Notes: a model not told the origin generated them from the letters alone. A stretch of 64,000 bases of DNA from Plasticicumulans lactativorans (GCF_004341245.1 NZ_SLWY01000015.1:81430-145429); one strand, 5' to 3'. Shown: positions 36,442-45,977, counted from the stretch's first letter. Made by a program: numbers and translations.

Positions 36442-38129
36442 GGATTCGCCGTTTTATCGTGCAGAGACCATTCAATACGGGTGCTCATTTCCAACGGCAA
36501 CCGGCCGCGACGATTGAGCACAATCCGCGTACAGGACAACACTTTTCCGAACTCTGGATGATAATCTGCTGGGCGAAGTTCTAGCGCATCGAACCCGGCA
36601 AATCGAATTATACAAAGCGGTTTACGCACATCCGCGTCGATAATAAGTTCTACAGTATCTTGGGCAGCGTGGACGACTGTGATGCCAGGGTGCACCAGCA
36701 AACTAATCGCCACATCATGCACACCATCGCCCGAAACCTTATCAACAATATCAATGAAATTGTCGACAACCACCCAGTCACGACGGTGTCGGGGCCGCCC
36801 TGGCAAGTAGCGATACCCATCATGGCATGCACCAAAAACCCACTTACGGTTTGAATCCGCCGCAAATATGGCATCGTATACGTGCGCTCGACGCCCCACG
36901 CGGAACCCCGACCAAACCTCCGATGAGTCTTGCCCATCCACCATTAATGTGTTATGGGCATCCGTACGCCGCAATGCCAACCGCTCGGGGCTCGTCCCAT
37001 AGCATGAAGTACCGGTATCGACGATGACTCGACGACCAGCCAGCGATAACTCAAAACTCAGCGTATCGGCATGACCATGCCCCGGCTGATAGGCTGGGCC
37101 GAGTTCTCCAATATCGGCAATCAGTGTTATCAGCGAGTTACGCACGCTGACGTAACCCGAATCGCTAAGATGTAATCCAGACTCTGGCGCTGATGCCACG
37201 ATAGTCAAACGCGCCGCGTAATCCACCAATTCCGCCAGCGTTGGGGCAATTCCGAAAGCCGCGTCGTTAAACAACGCAATTTCCCCATCGGGATGCACCA
37301 TGGCTTTTAGCCATAGCAACATTCGCTGTGCGGCATTGCCCAATCGAACACACAGAAAATCCAAGCGCGAATCGGATCTGTGTCCAGACATAAGATTGAT
37401 AAGATCAAGAACGCCCTCCAAAACAAGCGCATGATACATTGGACTGCGTTCGAAATGACCGCCATCAGCCAAGATCTGTTCACCGATTTGTTCATCCAGC
37501 AGTTGAATGCCAGTTTCAAGCCATTCGCTACTCTCTGGGCCATCAAAGCATAAACCGGCGAACATCAAGGCGCGGGCATTTTCGAAAACATGATTTCCCA
37601 GTAAATGCCACTCGATGGAGCGCGCCAAATAGCGCACCTGTACAGCGAGGCTCCCACGCGCATCCGCGCTTAGATCACCGCCTTGGCAATACCATTTCAG
37701 CCAGTTCACAATGCGCAAGGACAGACAAAAGGGCTCCCATCCTGTTCCATGTCCCGGGGGATTGTCTCTAAGCCAGCGCGCGATCAAGTCACGATGCCAA
37801 TCGCGCCGCGAAGCGGCGTCAACTGCGACGAGATCGGCGAAGTAATGCAGATTGTACGACCATAGCCGATCACGCCTTGGTGAGATCCAGTCTGCGGCAG
37901 ACGCTACTTGATGTTCGACATTTAGAAAACGGAAACGATCAGGGGCGACCATGCAGATCGGTCCGGCGATCGATGGTTGCCAGCGCTCAACCGGCGATCT
38001 TAGCGCGGGAGCGGGTCGGATATCCGGACGAATACGCACCCAGTGATTACGGATACGCCAATAGATCTGTCTTGGGCGTAGGTGGACTACCGTCCGAGCA
38101 AGTCTGCCCAGTGCCGGAATAGTGATCAT
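36438..38129 (-). CDS. Heparinase II/III family protein (563 aa)
   Basis: The N-terminal alpha/alpha-toroid has YNLHYFADLVAVDAASRRDW, GTGWEPFCLSLRIVNWLKW and HLLGNHVFENARALMFAGLC. The C-terminal beta-sandwich has GYVSVRNSLITLIADIGELG, GHGHADTLSFELSLAGRRVI-VDTGTSCYGTSPERLALR and AHNTLMVDGQDSSEVW. The pattern matches heparinase II/III-like proteins that occur in polysaccharide biosynthesis loci of betaproteobacteria next to asparagine synthase and GT4 genes. No signal peptide is visible, which is unusual for a lyase. It might trim or edit a uronic-acid glycan, but its activity is unproven. It overlaps both neighbours by four bases. Confidence 0.88.
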   Translation of the reverse strand: MITIPALGRLARTVVHLRPRQIYWRIRNHWVRIRPDIRPAPALRSPVERWQPSIAGPICMVAPDRFRFLNVEHQVASAADWISPRRDRLWSYNLHYFADLVAVDAASRRDWHRDLIARWLRDNPPGHGTGWEPFCLSLRIVNWLKWYCQGGDLSADARGSLAVQVRYLARSIEWHLLGNHVFENARALMFAGLCFDGPESSEWLETGIQLLDEQIGEQILADGGHFERSPMYHALVLEGVLDLINLMSGHRSDSRLDFLCVRLGNAAQRMLLWLKAMVHPDGEIALFNDAAFGIAPTLAELVDYAARLTIVASAPESGLHLSDSGYVSVRNSLITLIADIGELGPAYQPGHGHADTLSFELSLAGRRVIVDTGTSCYGTSPERLALRRTDAHNTLMVDGQDSSEVWSGFRVGRRAHVYDAIFAADSNRKWVFGACHDGYRYLPGRPRHRRDWVVVDNFIDIVDKVSGDGVHDVAISLLVHPGITVVHAAQDTVELIIDADVRKPLCIIRFAGFDALELRPADYHPEFGKVLSCTRIVLNRRGRLPLEMSTRIEWSLHDKTANP

Positions 38130-40006
38130 GCATAAGCCCCCTCAGCCTCTACTCCAGCAGCCTTATGAGCCCCCAACCAGAAGCCGAGGTAAAGCAACTG
38201 CCACAACTTGTAGGACTCATTTGATTGGCCAGAAAAATGGCGTGTTATAAGTTCATCACACAAGTCGAGATCAACATGGTCCCGCAACGGCCCAGTGCGC
38301 AGCGTTTCACCAATCAATGCCGCACCGAGCATTGCAATCTTGCTGTCGAGAGGCGGGTTAAAGCCAACCTTCGGTCGATCAACCAACGATTTCGGCAAGC
38401 GTTTGCGTAATAACTGTCGCAATGGCCGCTTGGTCTGGCTTAAACTCAAAAGCGCAGCGTCCGGAAGCGCCATGGCAGCCGCAGCCAGTTTCGTCGTAAT
38501 CAGCGGAACCCGCACTTCAATGGAATGGGCCATGCTTGACCGATCTGTCACCGTCAAGTTATGAGCAAGAAATCCGTAGCGATCTAGGTACAAAGCCTGC
38601 TTTAGCGGCGATAGATGAACAGCTGGTTGCAACAACTCCTCCACACGTGCTTGGTACTGAGCAATCGCATCATGTTTTCCGAGCAAGCGACCAACTTCCA
38701 ACGGTGAAAAATAGCCAATCAAACGCGTATATGCCGCAGTAAAATCCGCATCCTCTGCGAATCCGATCAAGCGGTCGGTTTTCTTGGCAAAATGCTTTTG
38801 TCTGCGCAGAAGAGGCGCCGCCAATTTCAGGAACGGACTTATCGCACGCGTTGTCGCACTGAATCGCACCAGACGATGCCGAGGGTATCCTGCAAACAAC
38901 TCGTCACCTCCCATACCACTGAGCATTACTTTGAAGCCGCGCCGCCGGGCGACGTGTGCAATCTCCTCGCTGGCAAGATAAGTGTAATCAGATATGGGCT
39001 CCTCGGTACCATGAGCAACAGCCTCAAAACCTGCCAAAATGGCGTCGGCACCAAGCACTTCAGGAGTATGAGTAACCACCGACATCGGCATGCCAAAGCG
39101 CCCAGCAATCGCTTCGGCGTAACCGACGTCACCACTCCCAGCATGTATTCCATAGTCAACAAATAACGCCTCGAGCCCCGTTGGTGCCATTGCAGCAAGG
39201 ACGGATGAATCGAGACCACCACTAAAAAACAGCCCCACAGGCACATCTGCCAAACACTGTAACCGCATCGACTCCAACAATAGTTCGTCGATCTCTCTCC
39301 TCCGCTCTTGAACATCCAAGATCAAAGGATCGTAATAACGATGAACTGTCATCTGTTTCGTCGCAAGCGAGAACCGCGCGCATTCTCCTGGCGCAAGCTT
39401 TTGCACGTTTCGAATACCGGTGGCGGGTTCATATAGCCACCCATTCATCAAAAACTCGGCAAGCGAGTCAGTGTCGGGCTCTTTCGTCAAGCGTGCCAAC
39501 GCTACAAGAGCGCGAATCTCGGAGGCAAATGCCAGAGTTCCATTTGCTGCATCCACAGAGAAGTAAAGCGGCTTAATACCAAAAGGATCGCGGGCCATAA
39601 ACAAGAACTGCTCCACACAATCCAGGATGGCAAAAGCGAACATGCCGTCCAGCATCGGCAGACAAGCTTCGCCCCATTTGCGGAAAGCTTCAAGCAAGAC
39701 CTCGGTATCGGATCGTGTCCGGAATGCCGCACCATTCGCCGACAGTTGCTCACGTAAATACTCGTGATTATAGATTTCTCCGTTGAATACGATTACATAG
39801 CGCCCATCGCTTGACACGAACGGCTGGTTGGCTGCTTCGGTTAAATCCAGGATACTTAAGCGGACATGTCCGAGCCCCACTGGACATCGTAGTCCAGCAG
39901 AACGCCATTCATTCTGGGCATCAGGTCCACGATGACGCATGGCTGCAAGCGCTGCACGCATATCGAATTCAGCATCAACGCCGGCATAACCTGCAATTCC
40001 ACACAT
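38126..40006 (-). CDS. asnB: Glutamine-hydrolysing asparagine synthase-type amidotransferase (AsnB-like)
   Basis: The protein begins MCGIAGYAGVDAEFDMRAAL, so after Met removal Cys is the N-terminal nucleophile of a class II glutaminase. It continues with MRHRGPDAQNEW and VIVFNGEIYNHEYLREQL, then the synthetase domain with the ATP-binding VGLFFSGGLDSSVLAAM and SGMGGDELFAGYPRHRL. Length is 626 residues. In polysaccharide loci (WbpS-like, Zoogloea floc genes) these enzymes are thought to amidate uronic acids of the glycan, with no role in asparagine supply. The coupled heparinase-like and GT4 genes and the nearby UDP-uronic acid enzymes fit that role. Confidence 0.9.
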   Translation of the reverse strand: MCGIAGYAGVDAEFDMRAALAAMRHRGPDAQNEWRSAGLRCPVGLGHVRLSILDLTEAANQPFVSSDGRYVIVFNGEIYNHEYLREQLSANGAAFRTRSDTEVLLEAFRKWGEACLPMLDGMFAFAILDCVEQFLFMARDPFGIKPLYFSVDAANGTLAFASEIRALVALARLTKEPDTDSLAEFLMNGWLYEPATGIRNVQKLAPGECARFSLATKQMTVHRYYDPLILDVQERRREIDELLLESMRLQCLADVPVGLFFSGGLDSSVLAAMAPTGLEALFVDYGIHAGSGDVGYAEAIAGRFGMPMSVVTHTPEVLGADAILAGFEAVAHGTEEPISDYTYLASEEIAHVARRRGFKVMLSGMGGDELFAGYPRHRLVRFSATTRAISPFLKLAAPLLRRQKHFAKKTDRLIGFAEDADFTAAYTRLIGYFSPLEVGRLLGKHDAIAQYQARVEELLQPAVHLSPLKQALYLDRYGFLAHNLTVTDRSSMAHSIEVRVPLITTKLAAAAMALPDAALLSLSQTKRPLRQLLRKRLPKSLVDRPKVGFNPPLDSKIAMLGAALIGETLRTGPLRDHVDLDLCDELITRHFSGQSNESYKLWQLLYLGFWLGAHKAAGVEAEGAYA

Positions 40007-40127
40007 TCTCTAGATTACCCTAATCGCCAACACGAACATCTCAGACAAACCGTCATTACAAAATATTGAGCGTACCGACGAAATTCAACGCACCAGCACT
40101 ACCAACAAAAAAAATAAAACTAAAAAG

Positions 40128-40589
40128 CTAATCGCGTATTGCTCGATAATCTTTTTCAGTTTCACCAATCTTACGCGCGGGCACCCCGGCAACGATAGAG
40201 TGATCGTCAACGTCATGCGTAACCACTGCACTGGCGCCCACGATCACTCGGTTACCTATCTGAATATCACCCAATATCCGCGCTCCAGCCGCAAGGTATA
40301 CATGATCGCCAATTTTTGGACAGCGATTCGGTACGCGCGAAAAAAAACCTTCAGTAGCTCCGATAGTAATTCCCTGACCAATGACGCAATAATCACCAAT
40401 CACCGCATCTGCATGGATCACCACCCCCATGCCACCATACGCAAACACTGTCCCGCGACCGATTTTTGCCGATGGTGGAATGTATGAGTTGAAAATCAAA
40501 AAAATAAGATTGCGAACCAACCACGGCAATGCAGGGACTCGTTTTAAGTAGAGAAAATGGGCTATTCGATAAAAATTTATCGCGTTCAT
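40128..40589 (-). CDS. Serine acetyltransferase-like hexapeptide O-acetyltransferase (153 aa)
   Basis: The short helical N-terminus MNAINFYRIAHFLYLKRVPA is followed by left-handed beta-helix hexapeptides: GRGTVFAYGGMGVVIHADAV, IGQGITIGATEG, RCPKIGDHVYLAAGARILGD, then the loop and end IVGASAVVTHDVDDHSIVAG-VPARKIG. This matches the CysE-like acetyltransferases of surface polysaccharide loci, which add O-acetyl groups to sugars. The ATG at 40589 overlaps the Wzx-like stop by four bases and sets the start; the frame is open further upstream but is there a shadow of the flippase gene. Confidence 0.85.
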   Translation of the reverse strand: MNAINFYRIAHFLYLKRVPALPWLVRNLIFLIFNSYIPPSAKIGRGTVFAYGGMGVVIHADAVIGDYCVIGQGITIGATEGFFSRVPNRCPKIGDHVYLAAGARILGDIQIGNRVIVGASAVVTHDVDDHSIVAGVPARKIGETEKDYRAIRD

Positions 40590-41842
40590 ATGCGTCCAGT
40601 CAGAATTTCCCAGTCGCCGCGCCGCAACGGGAAAAAAACAAACGCCAGCCCCCCGAGACACGCTACTGCCAACAGGAGATCGAAGACCTGCATTACAGCC
40701 CCAACGACCATAATGGAAACGATCGCAGGTATGAGCATCAAAGCGATCGACGCTGACCGCCCTACTTGAGCAACAACAATCAGCAACGTCGCATACAGGC
40801 CGACACTTACCGCGTAAACAGATAAAGCATCCTGAAAATCTTTCACCCAAAAACTCACTGTACACAACGCTACGAAGCCAATGGCATTCATCGCCATCAA
40901 CCGCTTGCGCAAGCCGAGTGCTAGCAAATAGCGCTCAAGACAAACCATCCAGAAAAAAGTGATCATAACCCCTGAGACATTCGCATAGGGTTCGAATTCC
41001 AATCGAAATCTGGCCAGAACGACTACAAAAGCAGCAGCGACAAAAAAATACCAGAATGCCACTCGCAGTAGAGGAATCAGACGCGCCGCAGCCCCACTGG
41101 AGTGCATTGCCACAAAAATCGCTTTGGCATTCACCGGAAAAGCACTGATGCTGGCTTGTGCAATGGAAATAAGCACACGCAGGCGTGCCAATGAACTCGC
41201 ATCCAGTATCGGCGAGCACAGGAGAGGAAAAATTGTCGTAAGAAAACTGAAGATCAAGGTCGAACATAACGCAATCGGCATCTGCACTGCAGCAGTCCGC
41301 ATCACGCCGAGCAAGGTATGGCTGATTCCACCACGCCAAGTGGAGACACGTGCCAGCAGAACGAAACCGACCACCACTCCAACGGAGTTTGTTATCAGCA
41401 GAATACCGCGCAAGCCAGGACCGCTTTCAGAATCGTAGAGTTGAAACAGCACCAGTCCGATAAAGCTGACATTAAAGACAATCAGATAACCAACCAAAGC
41501 ACGCAGCAGGCGCAGCCTATGCAGGCTGAGCATGACCGATGAACTGCTCAGCATAACAAATAATAATGGTAGATCGACTTCGCCGACTCCAAACAGGGGA
41601 GCAACCGTCCAAGCCAGCGCCCCCAAAACCAAGTTGAATGCAAGACTGGTGACAAAAAAACGCTCTTCGGCAATCAGCGCGATGAGTGGTTCGGCAACGA
41701 TATCGATCAATCTGTGACAAACCAGCGTTAACAGCACGGTTTGTAAAAAGCTACCGTAGGATTTCAGCCCAAACACCAGTGGGTATGCGAAATTCATCAG
41801 CAATCCACTGGTCAAGATCAATATTTGAACCAGCGCGTTCAT
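40586..41842 (-). CDS. Wzx-like polysaccharide flippase (polytopic membrane protein, 418 aa)
   Basis: There are about twelve hydrophobic segments, for example VQILILTSGLLMNFAYPLVF, LAFNLVLGALAWTVAPLFGV and FWYFFVAAAFVVVLARF. There is little recognisable sequence conservation, as usual for Wzx proteins. The N-terminal phrase FGLKSYGSFLQTVLLTLV resembles the FGxxxYG motif of the family. It should flip an undecaprenyl-linked repeat unit to the periplasm. Base composition is AT-rich relative to the core genes. The assignment rests on topology, position and this short motif. Confidence 0.72.
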   Translation of the reverse strand: MNALVQILILTSGLLMNFAYPLVFGLKSYGSFLQTVLLTLVCHRLIDIVAEPLIALIAEERFFVTSLAFNLVLGALAWTVAPLFGVGEVDLPLLFVMLSSSSVMLSLHRLRLLRALVGYLIVFNVSFIGLVLFQLYDSESGPGLRGILLITNSVGVVVGFVLLARVSTWRGGISHTLLGVMRTAAVQMPIALCSTLIFSFLTTIFPLLCSPILDASSLARLRVLISIAQASISAFPVNAKAIFVAMHSSGAAARLIPLLRVAFWYFFVAAAFVVVLARFRLEFEPYANVSGVMITFFWMVCLERYLLALGLRKRLMAMNAIGFVALCTVSFWVKDFQDALSVYAVSVGLYATLLIVVAQVGRSASIALMLIPAIVSIMVVGAVMQVFDLLLAVACLGGLAFVFFPLRRGDWEILTGRI

Positions 41843-42150
41843 TGAACCTACTCACTGCGCTCGACACTGGCAGTCAATCAATGCGAATTGATCCAACCAC
41901 TCGTGTAAACCACGAAGAATTTTTCGTGCAAAAAACACTCTCGTCATACTACTATCCTCTGAGCGGCAGCATCGCCGAACCTAACAATCAACGAATTTGC
42001 CTTATTTATATTATCCACTCCCGCATCTTCACCATGCGCTATCAAAAACACCCCGGGAGCCAGCACGCAGGCCTACCCTGAGTCGCTAGACGATATCGGT
42101 CTGGCATATTCGTCGCCGAAGTCGTAGCCTCCAAGAGTGGATGATTTATC
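41843..42150. other. Intergenic stretch upstream of the Wzx-like gene, AT-rich, no gene recognised
   Basis: About 300 AT-rich bases lie between the flippase start and the remains of the insertion element. No convincing reading frame or RNA was found. TA-rich segments such as the one near 42005-42015 could hold a promoter for the flippase-acetyltransferase unit, but no well-spaced -35/-10 pair stands out. Confidence 0.4.
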
Positions 42151-43090
42151 GGCGGAGTCAAGAATGAAGTGCAACACCGCTCTTCAAATTGTTGATTAGT
42201 TCAAGGAATACTCGCTCGGCGTTCGAAAGCCGAGGCATTTACGTGGCCGATTATTGAGAGCGCGGGCGATGTCATTGAGGTAGGTCTGCGAGAAGACCGA
42301 CAGATCGATCCCTTTGGGCAAATACTCGCGGATGGTCTCGTTCATGTTTTCATTACTCGGACGCTGCCAGGGGCTGTGGGGATCGGCGAAGTAGATGTCG
42401 ATCTTCAGGCGTCGCGCCAATTCCGCATGGTGTGCCATTTCCTTTCCTTAGTCGTAGGTCAGCGTTTTGCGGATGCTGGCGGGCACATACCGAAAACGGC
42501 GTGTGAACGCTTCCAGGGCCGAATCCGCAGTCGCATCGGCCATCTTGGCCAGCAATACAAAACGACTAGTGCGCTCTACCAGCGTCCCTACCGCACTCCG
42601 GTTATAGGCCCCTTTGATCAAATCACCTTCCCAATGACCAGGGACTGCGCGTGATAGCACTTCGACTGACCGTTCATGAATCGAAACCATGTCGATCAAG
42701 CTTCGTCGACGCTCACCACGCGCTCGAGGCAGACGAGTCTGGTGAGACTTTCGTAGTAAAGAAATCAATTCCTTACGCAACTCCCCACGCGGAGTCACGT
42801 AAATCGTCCGGTATATCGTTTCATGCGATACATGAAAGCTGGGATCGTTTGGGTGCATCTGCCGTAGCCTGCCGGCAATCTGCTCCGGTGACCAGCCCTG
42901 ACGCATTTTGTCGATCACTTTGTTCATCAACATCGACCCGACCTTCAACTTCACCAAGCCGCGGCGTCGCTGCCGATGAGCAACCTGGCCGGCATGGACT
43001 GCATCATAGGTCTGCCCCTCATCGCCGCCCGGCCCATTATGTGTCGCATCGATTCGCTGATATACCGTGCGTGGTCCATCCATTATTTTA
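42150..43090 (-). mobile_element. Degenerate IS30-family insertion sequence (ends approximate)
   Basis: The transposase relics at 42196-43083 mark an IS30-type element. On the minus strand, sequence containing GTGTTGCACTTC (about 42168-42179) follows the transposase end and resembles the terminal region of IS30 relatives. I could not find a matching inverted repeat or a target duplication on the other side, and the transposase N-terminus is absent, so the 5' end is probably deleted. The element separates the Wzx-like gene from rfbD. Confidence 0.6.
42196..43083 (-). pseudogene. IS30-family transposase, N-terminally truncated and with an in-frame stop
   Basis: The frame gives TYDAVHAGQVAHRQRRRGLV, MRQGWSPEQIAGRLRQMHPN, VSHETIYRTIYVTPRGELRK, VPGHWEGDLIKGAYNRSAVG and SIRKTLTYD. 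TAA then stands at 42448-42450 where family members have Arg in TYDRGKEM. The same frame continues with GKEMAHHAELARRLKIDIYF, ADPHSPWQRPSNENMNETIR and RPRKCLGFRTPSEY to the true end. The DDE core is therefore interrupted by a single nonsense codon, not by a frameshift. The usual N-terminal helix-turn-helix is missing; before TYDAVHAG the sequence is unrelated. Both defects should make it inactive. Confidence 0.9.
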
Positions 43091-43187
43091 TGTAGTCATT
43101 ATGATAGTCGGCCCAATTTAATCCAGAAGATGATTGCTCCTTGAAGGACGGTATACACCGCATATGCACGCCCCAAATCTATTGCCT

Positions 43188-44060
43188 TCAGGCAGACAGT
43201 GCTTCGAGCACGGCGTCGAGTCCTGCACGCCAATCAGGTGGAGCAATGCCGAGAACAGTCAGTCCTGTGCAGTCAAGCATGGAGTTCGTCGGACGCCGCG
43301 CGGGAGTCGGGTAGTCGGCACTCGTTATCGCGTGCACACGAGGGAGGCATGGCAACAGGCCTTTGGCAACAGCACGTATGAAAATCGCTTCGGCAAAACC
43401 ATGCCAACTAGTCTCTGGTTGGCCGCAGTAATGGTATGTACCCCACGGCAATGTCCCGCCAGCCAGATAGCGTTGTGCCAATTCGAGCAAACACTCGGCA
43501 ATCGCTGCAGCGGGGGTGGGACCGCCTCGCTGATCGGCAACGACACGCAACTCATCGCGCTCACGTCCGAGACGCAACATCGTCTTAACGAAATTATTGC
43601 CATGCGCTCCGAACACCCAAGCGACGCGCATTATCAGATGTTCGTTCAAGCCTTCGCGAATCAAACACTCGCCCTGCCATTTTGAATCGCCATATACTCC
43701 CAATGGCGCCGCAGGAGCATCAACTGGTATAGGGCCTATAGCATTGCCATTGAACACATAGTCGGTCGACAGATGCAGCAATGCAGCACCTGTTCGCGCA
43801 CACGCTGCAGCGAGATATCCTGGGGCATCACGGTTGACCGCATATGCGGCAGCTATATCACTTTCAGCTTTATCTACAGCAGTATAAGCAGCGGCATTGA
43901 TGACGATACGTGGCGTATACACAGCAAAGGCATTATCGATGGCAATCGCATCGGTGAGATCAAGCTCTGTACGTCCAAGACCGACAACCGGTAAGTCACC
44001 CCTTCGGATCAAGAGCTCATAGCCGACCTGCCCTTGCGCACCCGTTACAAGAATGCTCAT
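43188..44060 (-). CDS. rfbD: dTDP-4-dehydrorhamnose reductase
   Basis: The N-terminal ILVTGAQGQVGYELLIR binds NADPH. VINAAAYTAVDKAESD, LHLSTDYVFNG and the catalytic GVYGDSKWQGECLIR (Tyr-x3-Lys) follow, with WVFGAHGNNFVKTMLRL later. These are the RmlD hallmarks. It performs the last step of dTDP-L-rhamnose synthesis. It starts four bases after the rfbC stop. The genes for the first two steps (rfbA, rfbB) are not intact in this window. Confidence 0.95.
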   Translation of the reverse strand: MSILVTGAQGQVGYELLIRRGDLPVVGLGRTELDLTDAIAIDNAFAVYTPRIVINAAAYTAVDKAESDIAAAYAVNRDAPGYLAAACARTGAALLHLSTDYVFNGNAIGPIPVDAPAAPLGVYGDSKWQGECLIREGLNEHLIMRVAWVFGAHGNNFVKTMLRLGRERDELRVVADQRGGPTPAAAIAECLLELAQRYLAGGTLPWGTYHYCGQPETSWHGFAEAIFIRAVAKGLLPCLPRVHAITSADYPTPARRPTNSMLDCTGLTVLGIAPPDWRAGLDAVLEALSA

Positions 44061-44064
44061 CGCT

Positions 44065-44628
44065 TCAGCCCTCGTATACCGTCAGGCGCTCCAACGGTTG
44101 CTCGGCGAGACGCGGCAAGACGCGATCCTTGTCCGATAGTAGAAGTTCCGCTGGATCGATTGGCCAGTCGATCCCAATGGCAGGATCGTTCCATAACACA
44201 CCGCCGTCGGAGGACGGATGGTAGTAGCTTGTGCATTTGTAGACGAAATCTGCTTCCTCGCTGAGTACGCAGAAACCATGGGCATAACCAGGAGGTATCC
44301 ACAATTGCCTATGGGTGACATCGTCAAGTTCGACCCCCACCCATTGTCCAAAATGCGGTGACTCCCGACGCACATCAACGGCAACATCGAACACGCGACC
44401 ACGAGAACAGCGCACCAGTTTTCCTTGAGGGTTAACGGTTTGGTAATGCAACCCGCGCAACACGCCTCGGCGCGAACGGGACTGGTTGTCCTGTACGAAT
44501 GTAGGCGCGACACCAGATCCTTCGAACCAACTGGCGCGATAGGTTTCGACGAAGAAACCACGGGTGTCACCAAACACTTTGGGCTCGAAAACCAGGACAC
44601 CGGGCAGGCAGGTTTGAATGATCCTCAT
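44065..44628 (-). CDS. rfbC: dTDP-4-dehydrorhamnose 3,5-epimerase
   Basis: The protein starts MRIIQTCLPGVLVFEPKVFG-DTRGFFVETY and has FVQDNQSRSRRGVLRGLHYQ, KLVRCSRGRVFDVAVDVR, WIPPGYAHGFCVLSEEADFV and YHPSSDGGVLWNDPAIGIDW, the RmlC cupin pattern including the catalytic His of GLHYQ and the later Tyr. GGGAG lies eight bases before the ATG at 44628, just after the stop of the rfbA remnant. It makes dTDP-4-keto-L-rhamnose for RfbD. Confidence 0.95.
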   Translation of the reverse strand: MRIIQTCLPGVLVFEPKVFGDTRGFFVETYRASWFEGSGVAPTFVQDNQSRSRRGVLRGLHYQTVNPQGKLVRCSRGRVFDVAVDVRRESPHFGQWVGVELDDVTHRQLWIPPGYAHGFCVLSEEADFVYKCTSYYHPSSDGGVLWNDPAIGIDWPIDPAELLLSDKDRVLPRLAEQPLERLTVYEG

Positions 44629-44633
44629 GCGCG

Positions 44634-44716
44634 CTACTCCCGCTTCAGCAGATCGGACAGGTACTGACCGCTGCCATTCTTGGCAAGCGGCGTGGCAAGG
44701 CATTCGAAGTGCGCAG
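44634..44716 (-). pseudogene. 3' remnant of glucose-1-phosphate thymidylyltransferase (rfbA)
   Basis: Immediately before rfbC the minus strand reads HFECLATPLAKNGSGQYLSD-LLKRE and stop, matching the conserved RmlA C-terminal end (LAxPLxKNGYGQYLLxLL). In-frame sequence further upstream (to a TAG near 44850) no longer resembles RmlA, so only about the last 25 codons survive. The position is that of rfbA in rfbBADC clusters. The rest of rfbA, and rfbB, were evidently lost or replaced by a join about 100 bases upstream. The 216 bases between this remnant and the next gene contain nothing I can identify. Confidence 0.75.
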
Positions 44717-44932
44717 CGAGACTAGCGTCGGTTCGCCCCGCGCTTAATGATGTTACCGAGAGCGTGATGCAGGCCTCATGGTCGTACGCCGCGGCGATCA
44801 CTGACACTTCGTTTGATGCCGGCCAGAATTGTAAGCCCGTAAGTAATGTCGCCTAGCAGAAGGCATAACTAGCGGACGTCCGATCATTCCGGCACTCGGC
44901 CGGAGATGAGCAATTCACACATCACCCAGCTA

Positions 44933-45940
44933 TCAAACACCGTAGTATTGACGATACCAGTCAACGAAGCGAGGGATACCCTGCTCCAGAGGTGTTTCAG
45001 GTCTGAAGCCTACGTCGCGCACCAAATCATCGACATCGGCATAGGTTGCCGGCACGTCACCAGGCTGAATCGGTAGCAAATTCTTCTCAGCCTTGCAGCC
45101 GAGACAGGTCTCGACCAGTTCGATCATGCGCAGCAGTTCCACGGGGCTGTTGTTCCCGATGTTATAGAGCCGATAAGGGGCATAACTTGTGGCCGAATCA
45201 GGTGCGCTCCCTGTCCAAACTGGGTTCGGCGTTGCAACTCGATCAGTGACACGGAGCACCCCCTCGATGATGTCCCCGATGTACGTGAAATCACGGCGCA
45301 TGTTGCCGTAATTGAAGACATCGATCGGCCGCCCCTCGATAATTGCCTTGGTGAACAAGAACAGCGCCATGTCCGGCCGCCCCCACGGACCATACACGGT
45401 GAAAAAGCGCAGCCCTGTGGTTGGTAGCCCGTATAGGTGACTATACGTATGCGCCATGAGCTCATTGGCCTTCTTGCTCGCAGCGTAGAGGCTGACCGGA
45501 TGATCAACATTGTGATGCACCGAGAAGGGCATCTCGGTATTGGCGCCGTACACTGAACTGGACGATGCATATACCAAGTGCTGCACATCATTGTGCCTAC
45601 AGCCTTCGAGAACATTGACGAAGCCGACGAGATTGCTGTCGACGTAGGCATGCGGATTTTTTAGCGAATAACGCACACCCGCCTGCGCGGCGAGGTGAAC
45701 CACGCGCTCGAAATCTTCTCGCGCGAACATCTCCGCCATGCCATTGCGATCGGCAAGATCCAGTTTTACGAAGCGAAACTTGGCATGCCTAACCAGGCGG
45801 GTAAGGCGCGCCTCTTTGAGACCAACATCATAGTAATCATTCAGATTGTCGAGACCGACAACCTCATCGCCCCGCGCGAGCAGGCGTTCACTCAGGTGAT
45901 AACCAATGAAGCCGGCGGCACCGGTAACCAAAATCTTCAT
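44933..45940 (-). CDS. UDP-glucuronate 4-epimerase-like NAD-dependent epimerase
   Basis: The protein starts [20 protein letters not shown] and continues [57 protein letters not shown], the catalytic [20 protein letters not shown] and [20 protein letters not shown]. The DNxNDYYD and GRPDMA segments are typical of the GlcA/GalA 4-epimerase branch of extended SDRs. It would give UDP-GalA (or an N-acetylated uronate) for the polysaccharide. The start at 45940 has the NAD motif at residue 3; the open frame upstream belongs to the 3' shadow of wecB. Confidence 0.92.
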   Translation of the reverse strand: MKILVTGAAGFIGYHLSERLLARGDEVVGLDNLNDYYDVGLKEARLTRLVRHAKFRFVKLDLADRNGMAEMFAREDFERVVHLAAQAGVRYSLKNPHAYVDSNLVGFVNVLEGCRHNDVQHLVYASSSSVYGANTEMPFSVHHNVDHPVSLYAASKKANELMAHTYSHLYGLPTTGLRFFTVYGPWGRPDMALFLFTKAIIEGRPIDVFNYGNMRRDFTYIGDIIEGVLRVTDRVATPNPVWTGSAPDSATSYAPYRLYNIGNNSPVELLRMIELVETCLGCKAEKNLLPIQPGDVPATYADVDDLVRDVGFRPETPLEQGIPRFVDWYRQYYGV

Positions 45941-45977
45941 GATGGTGTGTTCCGGATGAGACTGCTTGGCGGATCCG

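Noticed and set aside
42448..42450. Programmed readthrough or frameshift in the IS30 transposase
   Set aside because: The stop is an in-frame TAA without a slippery site or pseudoknot, and the N-terminus is also missing, so simple decay is the better explanation.
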